A stretch of 5,985 bases of DNA from UBA8108 sp965659285. Lineage in GTDB: Bacteria; Planctomycetota; UBA8108. The stretch is taken from the NCBI GenBank assembly GCA_965659285.1, contig CBFHWB010000213.1, positions 1 through 5,985 of the forward strand, written 5' to 3'. Below, one piece after another: positions 1 through 5,985 of the stretch; the stretch's first letter is position 1, and each line of letters opens with the position of its first letter. The position numbers were made by a program, and so were the translations under genes. The notes under the pieces were generated by a model that saw only the letters and a program-made list of their open reading frames with translations, made no database searches and was not told the origin of the DNA.

Positions 1-1
1 G

Positions 2-283
2 GCCGCCGATGCCGATGTGATCTATGCCAAGTCATGGGGATCCCTGCTTCGTTACGATGACCCGGCCGCTGAGCAGGATCTTCGCGACAGCCTGAAGGAT
101 TGGGTGGTGGACAGCGAGATGATGAGCCGTACGCGCAGAGCCTATTTCATGCATTGCCTGCCGGTGCGCAGGAATGTCGTGGTCAACGATGACGTTATCG
201 ACAGCAACCGGTCCGTTGTTCTGCAGGAGGCGGAGAACCGTCTCCATGCCCAGAAGGCGATTCTTGAATGGATTTTTTCCTGA
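2..283 (+). CDS. argF: N-acetylornithine-type carbamoyltransferase, C-terminal part (5' end outside window)
   Basis: The reading frame is open from the window edge and gives the last 93 residues of an aspartate/ornithine carbamoyltransferase family enzyme. This family transfers a carbamoyl group from carbamoyl phosphate to an ornithine derivative in cytoplasmic arginine synthesis. The segment YAKSWGS near the start and MHCLPVRRN (HCLP at 152-163) fit the acetylornithine/succinylornithine branch (argF') better than classical ornithine carbamoyltransferase, where HCLPA/HR is typical. The ending with AENRLHAQKA (from about 227) is typical of the acetylornithine type. The residue that decides acetyl versus succinyl substrate lies upstream of the window, so the substrate is not settled. 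From memory, the Xanthomonas enzyme has a carboxylated lysine four residues after the HCLPxR arginine; here that place is valine. The stop codon overlaps the next gene by 16 bases. The family call is firm; the exact substrate is inferred. Confidence 0.88.
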   Translation, partial: AADADVIYAKSWGSLLRYDDPAAEQDLRDSLKDWVVDSEMMSRTRRAYFMHCLPVRRNVVVNDDVIDSNRSVVLQEAENRLHAQKAILEWIFS

Positions 284-2073
284 GCGACTCACGCCGCGTC
301 TCCAGCCCCGCCTCGCGGCGGCCGGCAAGCCTTCCGCTTGTCGGGTGCTTGTTGGCCGCGTTGATCCTGGGGCAAGGCCTCTGGCCCGGGCGGATCCTGG
401 CGGAACCCCTCGAGGCCGGAATCCCGCCGGAGTCCGTCCTCTTCCTGCACTGGCAGAACGCGAAAGATTCGGGCTTCGCCTCCACCTATCTCGGTCATTT
501 GCAGGAGAAGACCGCGCGTTCAGGGTTCCTCGACACGTTTTTCCGCCACCTGGGAGAAACGTTTCCTCCCGCTTCGAGAAAGGCCTTCACATCTCACCTC
601 AAGCGTTGGAGGGGCATCGTTTCCAACCTGCCGTGGTGGCACCTCGCCTCATCCGAGGTGGCGATCGGCGGACGGGTGGGAGCCCGGGGAACCTTTGAGT
701 TTATTCTCCTCTTTCGTAGAGAGAAAGAGAAGATCGCCGCGGAGTTGTTGGGGTTGCGGGATCTGCTCTACGCCTATTCCAGCCTGGGTGAAGAATATGA
801 ACTCGAGGTTGGCATTCGAAACGGCGCGGCGACCACGGTTCTTCAGAATGGTCTCGACCTGCTTGACCAGGTAGCGGTCAGCGCCCAGGGGGACGTGATC
901 GGGATTTCGACCTCAGCCGCTCTTCTTCGCCGAAGCTTCCAGTTACTCTCCGGCGAGACTCTCTCTCCGGGCTTTACCCGGACACCCGGCTACGAGCAAT
1001 TGCAGAGTAAGATGAAGAAGCGCATTGGCAAGAAGCCTCCCGCCGGGAAGGAGACTGCGCGTTTCGAGTTTATTTTTCAACCTCGCGGAGTTCTGAAGGA
1101 TGTGGTGATCCTTGACGTGATTGAGGAGTACCACTATCTCGCAAGCTTTACGCCCGCTGGGGCGGAATCGAGCTCGCGTACTGTCCTCAGCGAGGCCATC
1201 GGCAATCCGCTGATAAAGGCGGTTACCGGTCAGCCCTCGGTTGAGGGACTCGCCGCCGGAATCTCAGCTGACGCGGTCTCCTACAGCGCCACCTCGGGGA
1301 CGGATCCGGCCGGAGTCTATGAGTTCTGCATGGAGTTGCTTGTCAACATTACAGGGAATGCGGAATCAGCCGAGAGGTTTGAGCGTGAGCAGGCCAGGCT
1401 TGGTATTCGCCTGCGGCGCGAGATTCTCCAGAACCTTACCGGGCGGCGGGTGACCGCGGTCTTTCCTCCCTCGCCGGACGCTCGACCTTCACGCGCGTTT
1501 CTTTTCGAGGTCAAGGATGCTGACAGGGCCTCCAGTGCGATCGCTGGAGCTGTCGAGGCTCTTGCCGGGCCGCTGAGGGAGTGGAACCTTGAGCTTGGCA
1601 GCAAGACTGAAGATGGAGCCAGGGAAGGCTTTCATGTTTTCAGCTCGGGCTTGCTGGGATTCGATATCGCTTTTGGAGTGCGCGGGAACTTCCTGGCGCT
1701 GGGCACATCGAGAGAGGCTTTCAGGAAGGTTGCCGCCGCCCTCGAGGGGAAGTCAGCCTCACTGGCTGATGCCGGGAGTCTCAAATGGCTGCCGAAGTCG
1801 GATCTTGCGGTCGACAGCTTCTACAAGGGCGTGGGCTCGGGGCTCTCCGACCCCGGCGACTGGCTGCTGAAGATCGGCGGCTTGCTGGGTACCCTGCTTC
1901 CGGATCCCAGGGAGCCGGCTATTTTAAAGCCGTTCCTGATCTCCTTGCCCCGCCTGGAGGGCGCGCTGCGTTCCCTGGATGTCTTCAGCGAGAGCTCTGG
2001 ATTTTCTCTGCGTGATGGGCGCGTTTTTTTCAGCACAGCCTCCAGCAAATTGCGGCCTGTCGCCGGGTTTTAA
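268..2073 (+). CDS. Secreted DUF3352-like protein with two divergent modules
   Basis: This is a 601-residue exported protein of unknown function. Residues 1-20 form a long Arg-containing n-region, 21-37 are hydrophobic (PLVGCLLAALILG), and a signal peptidase I site is likely after ILA (residue 45), so the mature chain would be periplasmic or outside the cell. The rest is a soluble alpha/beta chain with no further membrane helix. Residues 129-230 and 391-494 share one pattern: a strand-rich segment ending in FxFxLLF or AFLFEVK, a helix, then a strand pair with GxxIGISTS or GNFLALGTS followed by a helix ending in Leu-x-Gly-Glu/Lys. That pattern resembles DUF3352, a poorly characterised family of secreted proteins, but the family name is from pattern memory. 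ATG 268 is preceded by AGAAGG (252-257) at 10 bases and lies inside the end of argF', which suggests translational coupling. No catalytic motif is visible; only two cysteines occur, one within the signal peptide. Confidence 0.85.
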   Translation: MDFFLSDSRRVSSPASRRPASLPLVGCLLAALILGQGLWPGRILAEPLEAGIPPESVLFLHWQNAKDSGFASTYLGHLQEKTARSGFLDTFFRHLGETFPPASRKAFTSHLKRWRGIVSNLPWWHLASSEVAIGGRVGARGTFEFILLFRREKEKIAAELLGLRDLLYAYSSLGEEYELEVGIRNGAATTVLQNGLDLLDQVAVSAQGDVIGISTSAALLRRSFQLLSGETLSPGFTRTPGYEQLQSKMKKRIGKKPPAGKETARFEFIFQPRGVLKDVVILDVIEEYHYLASFTPAGAESSSRTVLSEAIGNPLIKAVTGQPSVEGLAAGISADAVSYSATSGTDPAGVYEFCMELLVNITGNAESAERFEREQARLGIRLRREILQNLTGRRVTAVFPPSPDARPSRAFLFEVKDADRASSAIAGAVEALAGPLREWNLELGSKTEDGAREGFHVFSSGLLGFDIAFGVRGNFLALGTSREAFRKVAAALEGKSASLADAGSLKWLPKSDLAVDSFYKGVGSGLSDPGDWLLKIGGLLGTLLPDPREPAILKPFLISLPRLEGALRSLDVFSESSGFSLRDGRVFFSTASSKLRPVAGF

Positions 2074-2106
2074 GCCTTCTCTGTCGGTATAAATCTCCCG
2101 ACGTTC

Positions 2107-2135
2107 TTGAGCCATTGGGGAGTGTCCTGCATACT
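2107..2135 (+). promoter_or_regulatory. Candidate sigma-70-type promoter for the 2217 gene
   Basis: TTGAGC (2107-2112) and CATACT (2130-2135) are separated by 17 bases; each matches four of six positions of the bacterial -35 and -10 consensus. It lies in the 143-base gap between the two plus-strand genes and would leave a leader of about 75 bases before ATG 2217. The rest of the gap (2074-2216) shows only short weak hairpins and no open gene. In a GC-rich genome of unknown phylum a match of this quality can arise by chance, so this is a candidate only. Confidence 0.3.
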
Positions 2136-2216
2136 GGTTGCAGTGACCGGCGGCTTGGAATGAGCGGCTGGTAGATTCACAGACGCGCCCGGCCTTCGGG
2201 GGGAGCTCTTCAGGTC

Positions 2217-4214
2217 ATGTTACAGTGCCAGACTTGTAAAAGCTGGAACGAGGATGGAGCGGCCTTTTGTACCCAGTGCGGCCAGTCGGTCGGCGGAGGC
2301 AGGAGGCGCTGGGGGCTGCGTCACACGCTGGTTCTCATCGCAGGGCTGGCGGGAATTCAGGCGGCGGTTTTCTTTTATTTTTTCCAGCAGCCTGTCGAGC
2401 CTGGTGTGCCGCAGGGGCAGGGACAGCCGCGCTCCGTCGCCGTGATGAAGCCGGCGGTTGAGGGAGAGACACCCGCTCCGCCGCCTGCCAGGGAGGGGAA
2501 GCCGATTTTGAGTCGGAAGAAGCCTGGACCTGCTGAGAAAGCTCCTTCCAGCCCGCCCACGGTTCGCAGAGTCAAGGTAGATTCGGCGCTGGCCATTCTC
2601 GAGCTCTTTGACAAGAGCGGTCAGTTCGCGCGGATTGCACAGGCGGTGGTTGTCCATCCCGATGGGGTGGTGCTGACACGCTACAGCCCTCTTCTTGGAG
2701 CTTACAAGGTGAGATGCCGCCGTGAGGGCGTAGCCGGGAGCATCCCGGTCACAGGTATCATTCGCTACAATCAGCCTTCGAATCTGGCCCTGTTGCGTCT
2801 TGCGAGGCCGGGGCAGAAGCTGGCCGCCCTGGAAATCATCACCCGCTCTACGGCAGATGGGCTGGCCAATGAGGATGAGATCAACATCTTCGACGGCCCC
2901 GGAGGTCGGCCGGCAAGGATCGCCGAGGCTTTCTTTTCCACCGCGGATGGGCATTTGGGGATCCTGCTGGCTGATTCGCCGGGAATTGATGAAGAGTCCT
3001 TCCTGGCCGTCTCAAAGGCGGGGGAGGTCATTGGGTTGTGCCGTCCGATGGTGGGCAATGTTGTGGGGCTTCCCCGCAGGACGATTCCCGCCAGGCCCCA
3101 GGGCTTGAGGGTATTTATCGACCCTGCCAGCGTTTTCCTGCGGGAGTTCCTGGTCGAGCCCGTCAGTTCGACCGTGGCTGATAATACGATGAGAATTTAC
3201 GAAGGTACCTTCGATGATCTCGAGGCCCGGGCGCGTGAGAGCTACCGGACGAAGCGCTGGGGAGAGGCCATCGAGCTTTTGCGGAAGGCGATCGAGCGCG
3301 GGAATGTCGAGAATGTCGAGGTGGTGCGGCTTGACAGATTGTTCGATTTTTTGCGGGAGAGCTACCTGGGAGAGATCGGCCGTCTGCAGGACAGGCGCCG
3401 CTTCGAGGAGGCTGCCGAGATGGCTCGTCGGGGACTCGAGTTCTTCGCCAGGGATGGGATTCTATGGTTCAAGCTGGCTGAGATCTGCGCCGAGCTGGAG
3501 CTGACCCGCGAGGTGATTGACGCTCTTCTGCAGGTCCGGGAGCTCGAGAGTTCACGGCGGATCGCTCCCATGCTGGAAGGAGCCTATCATCAACTGGCAC
3601 GGGATGCGCTCAAGGAGAATGACGGGCGCCGGGCGGAGCTGGCTTATGTCGAAGGGATCGAGCAGATTCCCGATTCAGCCATACTCAGGCTGCATCTCGG
3701 ACAGCTTTACCAGGAATGGGCGATCTACCAGGATGCGATCAGGCTGCTGGAAGAGGCGAAACAGCTCGATTCCGCCCTGGCCCAGCAATCGGATGTCCTG
3801 CTGGGTAGAATCGATGACATCCTCTCGAGCAGGGAGGCGGTTGTCATTCCCATACCTGAAGGGGCTCCATCGATCAGCGCCAAGGTACTGCTGGATGGAA
3901 GGATGGAAGAGACCTTTGTGATTGATACGGGCGCCACCTATACGGCTATTTCGGAGACCCTGGCGCGTCGGCTCGGTTACGCGTTTGAGCGCGGAGAGCG
4001 GATCAACGTGACCACGGCGGCCGGGAGGATGCAGGTTCGCAGGATTCGCCTGGTTTCCATTTCACTGCAGGGCTACGCGGTACACAATCTGCGTGTCATC
4101 GTTTTGCCTGACAGCAAGGGGAGGAGCCTCAATCTCCTTGGGCTCAATTTCCTCAATTACTTCAAATACAGTGTCGATTCGGCCCGCGGTGAGTTTCGTC
4201 TCGAGCGTCCCTGA
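2217..4214 (+). CDS. Zinc-ribbon, membrane-anchored pseudo-trypsin/TPR/retropepsin protein
   Basis: A 665-residue protein with at least five parts in order. Residues 4-21 hold two CxxC pairs (C4, C7, C18, C21), a zinc ribbon. Residues 36-57 form one membrane helix preceded by GRRRWGLRH, so the N-terminus should be cytoplasmic and the rest exported. Residues 60-118 are a Pro-rich linker. Residues 120-312 resemble a trypsin/HtrA-like domain (DGVVLT, SNLALLRL, GEVIGL), but the places of His, Asp and Ser carry other residues, so it is probably inactive. Residues 332-535 are helical with TPR-like pairs. Residues 553-663 are a retropepsin-like aspartic protease: FVIDTGAT (D570) is the catalytic loop and LLGLNFL (640-646) the second hydrophobic-Gly motif; one DTG means it would act as a dimer. 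Known exported retropepsins such as Caulobacter PerP support a processing role, but the substrate here is unknown. The start is backed by GGAG (2202-2205), 11 bases upstream. Confidence 0.9.
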   Translation: MLQCQTCKSWNEDGAAFCTQCGQSVGGGRRRWGLRHTLVLIAGLAGIQAAVFFYFFQQPVEPGVPQGQGQPRSVAVMKPAVEGETPAPPPAREGKPILSRKKPGPAEKAPSSPPTVRRVKVDSALAILELFDKSGQFARIAQAVVVHPDGVVLTRYSPLLGAYKVRCRREGVAGSIPVTGIIRYNQPSNLALLRLARPGQKLAALEIITRSTADGLANEDEINIFDGPGGRPARIAEAFFSTADGHLGILLADSPGIDEESFLAVSKAGEVIGLCRPMVGNVVGLPRRTIPARPQGLRVFIDPASVFLREFLVEPVSSTVADNTMRIYEGTFDDLEARARESYRTKRWGEAIELLRKAIERGNVENVEVVRLDRLFDFLRESYLGEIGRLQDRRRFEEAAEMARRGLEFFARDGILWFKLAEICAELELTREVIDALLQVRELESSRRIAPMLEGAYHQLARDALKENDGRRAELAYVEGIEQIPDSAILRLHLGQLYQEWAIYQDAIRLLEEAKQLDSALAQQSDVLLGRIDDILSSREAVVIPIPEGAPSISAKVLLDGRMEETFVIDTGATYTAISETLARRLGYAFERGERINVTTAAGRMQVRRIRLVSISLQGYAVHNLRVIVLPDSKGRSLNLLGLNFLNYFKYSVDSARGEFRLERP

Positions 4215-4258
4215 GAGGTCTGCCGGTCGCCAGCCGTTCCGGTAGAATCTCCGGCATC

Positions 4259-4298
4259 AAAAAAGGAGCCGGAATCCATCCGGCCCCCTTCATTTTTA
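4259..4298. terminator. Rho-independent terminator between convergent genes, likely bidirectional
   Basis: An inverted repeat GGAGCCGG (4266-4273) and CCGGCCCC (4281-4288) forms an 8-pair stem with one mismatch and a 7-base loop. Seven adenines (4259-4265) flank it on the left, giving an unbroken U tract for minus-strand transcripts ending just after the stop at 4324. On the right, TTCATTTTT (4290-4298) gives a weaker, interrupted U tract for the plus-strand gene ending at 4214. It lies in the 109-base gap between the two convergent genes, which holds no other feature I can support. Confidence 0.8.
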
Positions 4299-4323
4299 AG
4301 CTGGTTGTTCGGCTTCGTGACGC

Positions 4324-5607
4324 CTACTTGGGCTTCCCGCCTCCAGCTGGAGGAACGGGGCCGAAGACCTTCGGCTTCGCCGGCTGAGGCTTCGAGCTGA
4401 GAGGGCGCGATGTGCCGCCGGTGAATTTATTGGTCGAACTCTTGCGGGTGATGGATGACCCCATGGAGGCCGTGGCGTTGATCTTGATCTCCTTCAGGGT
4501 CGGGTCATCCGTGGCGACCAGGATCTTTTCCACGACTCTTCTCGTTCCGGCCTTGGGCTTCTTGAAGAGCTCTACGGAGAGCGCGTATTCCTTGCCGGGG
4601 GTGATTGTCGACAGCTTGGTCTTGAAGTGCTCCCCCTGGAGACGGACTCCCGTGATGTTGAAGGTGTGGTTGGAGTCGAGGCTCTTGATGCGCAGTTCCT
4701 TGGTCGGAAGAGGGCCGCCGACCTTGTCGAGCTTCTCGGTTTCTCTGCGGCTGAAGTAGACCGAAGGAGGACTCGCTTCAATGCGGTCTTTGACAGTGAT
4801 CGATACACGCACGGGCAGGTCGAAGCTCTTGTTCTTGACCGTGACATTGGCGTCAATTTCCGCATAGTGATACTTGCGAGTGTCGTCCGGAAGTTTCGGG
4901 GTGACCAGCAGCTCGTAGGAACTGTTCGCTTCAATTTCCTTCATCTCAATGCTGACGACCTCGCTTTTGCTCGTGGCCTTGTTGAGTTTGAAGGAGTTTT
5001 TAGAGGACTTCTTAAGGCTGATGCTGAGCGGCTTGATCGGCACTCCCCGCACGACGGTAATCCTGGGCAGCTTGGGTTCGATCAACACGGCGGTCTCGAT
5101 TTTTCCCGTCATGGTGAGGGTCTGGGTGGTCTTGCTGGCATTGGTGCTGATCTGGGCCGTTTTACGGATGGTTCCTGAAAATTTCTTGGTGTCGACCTTG
5201 AGGGTAATCTTGCCGGTGGCCCCGGGCGCGATGACCTGGCCTTCTCCGCCGACCGTGGTGCAGCCGCAGGAGGGCTTGATCTTTTCAATTCGCAGGGGAG
5301 CTCCACCACTGTTCTTGACGACGAAGTCATGGATCACTACCTCGCCTTGCAGCACCGAACCCCAATCGAAGACATCCTCGGCCACCTTAGACAGGGGCGG
5401 CGAGAAGTTCTTCGGCGGCGGCTTCAGGAGGTAGCGTTTTTTCTTGGCGCTGCCGGTCTTGGCCGGGGCGACCTTTCCAGCCTGGGGGGTCTTGGTGGTC
5501 TTTTCTTCCTGGGATGAGATCTGTCCCATGAAGAGCAGTCCGAACACAGATGCCAGGGCTACAACCAGACCCGGGCGATGGATCATTCTCTTAGAAAAGG
5601 TCAGCAT
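4324..5607 (-). CDS. Exported DUF1573-domain protein with three Ig-like modules
   Basis: A 427-residue protein, probably exported: residues 1-11 are basic and 13-30 hydrophobic (GLVVALASVFGLLFMG); the cleavage site is unclear, so it may stay as an anchor. Residues 34-68 are a Lys/Pro/Ala-rich linker. Residues 76-170 match DUF1573: VFDWGSVLQGE, HDFVVKNSGGAPLRI, the hallmark SCGCT (113-117), and IAPGATGKI. Residues 172-275 and 276-380 look like two more beta-sandwich modules of the same general form without the cysteine motif. The tail (385-427) is Ser/Pro/Lys-rich and disordered. The function of DUF1573 proteins is not established; related Ig-like/ASH folds usually bind other proteins. ATG 5607 is chosen because GGAG (5621-5624) precedes it, though at a long 13 bases; ATG 5586 (Met8) would also keep the hydrophobic segment but has no visible ribosome site. 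The upstream neighbour is a paralogue 66 bases away, probably in one operon. Confidence 0.88.
   Translation of the reverse strand: MLTFSKRMIHRPGLVVALASVFGLLFMGQISSQEEKTTKTPQAGKVAPAKTGSAKKKRYLLKPPPKNFSPPLSKVAEDVFDWGSVLQGEVVIHDFVVKNSGGAPLRIEKIKPSCGCTTVGGEGQVIAPGATGKITLKVDTKKFSGTIRKTAQISTNASKTTQTLTMTGKIETAVLIEPKLPRITVVRGVPIKPLSISLKKSSKNSFKLNKATSKSEVVSIEMKEIEANSSYELLVTPKLPDDTRKYHYAEIDANVTVKNKSFDLPVRVSITVKDRIEASPPSVYFSRRETEKLDKVGGPLPTKELRIKSLDSNHTFNITGVRLQGEHFKTKLSTITPGKEYALSVELFKKPKAGTRRVVEKILVATDDPTLKEIKINATASMGSSITRKSSTNKFTGGTSRPLSSKPQPAKPKVFGPVPPAGGGKPK
4357..4392 (-). repeat. Copy A of a 36-base direct repeat encoding a shared C-terminal tail motif
   Basis: This stretch matches 5707-5742 at 32 of 36 bases in the same orientation. 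On the minus strand both encode KPQPxKPKVxGP, and both sit exactly 33 bases before the first base of the stop-codon triplet of their own gene. The best explanation is tandem duplication of the gene, with this part held more constant than the rest of the tail. Confidence 0.8.
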
Positions 5608-5673
5608 GACGTTACTTTAACTCCAAAACGAAATAATGGTGAATTGCCTGTCCCGGCCGGCCTTATTTGCCGG

Positions 5674-5985
5674 TTAACTGGAGCCTCCCGCGGCGTTAGG
5701 GGCTGGGGGGCCGATGACCTTTGGCTTTGTCGGCTGAGGCTTGATGCTTTTCGTAGGTTCCTTGCTGCCGTTAAAGTCCGAACTGATGGGAGACTTGTTT
5801 TTCTGAGTGGGCTTGTAGAGCAAAATGGCTTTGATTTTGAGTTCCTGCAGGTTCGGGTCATCGTCGTCGGTGTCGATGAAAATGGTCTCTATGATTTTCC
5901 CGGTTGTGGTGGCATTGGGTTTCTTGGCAAGTTCAATGGCCAGCTTATACTCTTTGCCGGGAGTTACGGTTTCGAGGCGACCCTT
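5674..5985 (-). CDS. C-terminal end of a paralogue of the 4324-5607 protein (5' end outside window)
   Basis: The minus-strand frame is open from the window edge to TAA at 5674-5676 and gives 103 residues with no start needed inside the window. Its first part (ETVTPGKEYKLAIELAKKP) matches the third module of the neighbour (STITPGKEYALSVELFKKP, residues 333-351), and the following TDDDDPNLQELKIKA matches TDDPTLKEIKINA. Its tail KPQPTKPKVIGP matches KPQPAKPKVFGP. It is therefore a paralogue, presumably also exported and bearing a DUF1573 domain upstream of the window, though that domain is not visible here. It differs by two extra aspartates in a run at 5857-5868 and by a shorter tail ending Gly-Gly-Ser-Ser rather than Lys-Pro-Lys. 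The 66-base gap to the next gene, with no U-rich terminator, suggests co-transcription. Confidence 0.87.
   Translation of the reverse strand, partial: KGRLETVTPGKEYKLAIELAKKPNATTTGKIIETIFIDTDDDDPNLQELKIKAILLYKPTQKNKSPISSDFNGSKEPTKSIKPQPTKPKVIGPPAPNAAGGSS
5707..5742 (-). repeat. Copy B of the 36-base direct repeat
   Basis: This is the partner of 4357-4392, 1350 bases away and in the same orientation. The four differences change one Ala codon to Thr (two bases), one Phe to Ile, and one Pro codon silently. It lies inside the coding end of the partial paralogue. Confidence 0.8.

Noticed and set aside
292..330. Twin-arginine pairs in the same signal peptide, suggesting Tat export
   Set aside because: Neither RR pair is followed by the expected large hydrophobic residue pattern, and the n-region is simply Arg/Ser-rich.
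337..348. Lipobox-like LVGC (residues 24-27) in the secreted 601-residue protein
   Set aside because: The hydrophobic stretch before the cysteine is only about seven residues and strong hydrophobicity continues after it, so an ordinary signal peptide cut near residue 45 fits better.
2083..2102. Hairpin GTCGG/CCGAC just after the 2073 stop as a terminator
   Set aside because: The stem has only five pairs with a 10-base loop and no U-rich tract follows.
2188..2200. Small CCCG/CGGG hairpin next to the G-run before ATG 2217, as a translation switch
   Set aside because: Four pairs only, and the GGAG used for ribosome binding lies just outside the stem; no support for regulation.
2220..2954. Minus-strand 244-codon open frame opposite the multidomain protein
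   Set aside because: It is a long antisense shadow of a GC-rich gene; the product is Arg/Leu-rich with no recognisable motif, while the plus frame has clear domains.
5657..5673. CCGGC/GCCGG hairpin directly after the partial paralogue's stop
   Set aside because: A five-pair stem without a U tract; it does not qualify as a terminator and fits read-through into the next gene.
5601..5861. Minus-strand 86-codon open frame
   Set aside because: It overlaps the partial paralogue in another frame on the same strand, its product is low-complexity Arg/Ser-rich, and the paralogue frame has clear homology to the neighbouring gene.

Overview
This is a bacterial window of fairly high GC, with tightly packed genes and three exported or membrane-anchored proteins whose families are poorly characterised. 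Several traits recall Planctomycetota, Acidobacteriota or other large-genome environmental lineages: a DUF3352-like secreted protein, tandem DUF1573 proteins, a zinc-ribbon/TPR/retropepsin fusion, and an N-acyl-ornithine-type carbamoyltransferase. That placement is an inference from gene content only; no rRNA or marker gene is present.

Layout. (1) 2-283, plus strand: the C-terminal end of an acetylornithine-type (ArgF') carbamoyltransferase of arginine synthesis, cut by the window edge. (2) 268-2073, plus: a 601-residue secreted protein that overlaps the carbamoyltransferase end by 16 bases and carries two divergent copies of a DUF3352-like module. (3) 2074-2216: a 143-base gap with a plausible promoter. 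(4) 2217-4214, plus: a 665-residue multidomain membrane protein made of a cytoplasmic zinc ribbon, one membrane helix, a Pro-rich linker, a trypsin/HtrA-like domain that has lost its triad, TPR-like helices, and a C-terminal retropepsin-like aspartic protease with an intact DTG motif. (5) 4215-4323: a convergent gap with a terminator that works best for the minus strand and probably serves both. (6) 4324-5607, minus: a 427-residue exported DUF1573 protein built of three Ig-like modules. (7) 5674-5985, minus: the C-terminal end of a paralogue of (6), not closed within the window.

How the genes relate. The plus-strand genes after argF' are predicted to act at or beyond the cytoplasmic membrane. 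The minus-strand pair looks like a tandem gene duplication within one operon; its C-terminal Pro/Lys-rich tails are almost identical even at DNA level. The most unusual item is the 665-residue protein, where a dead serine-protease fold and an apparently live aspartic protease lie on one membrane-anchored chain. This could be a sensor or scaffold with proteolytic output, but its substrate and role cannot be told from sequence. I found no mobile element, CRISPR array, tRNA or rRNA.
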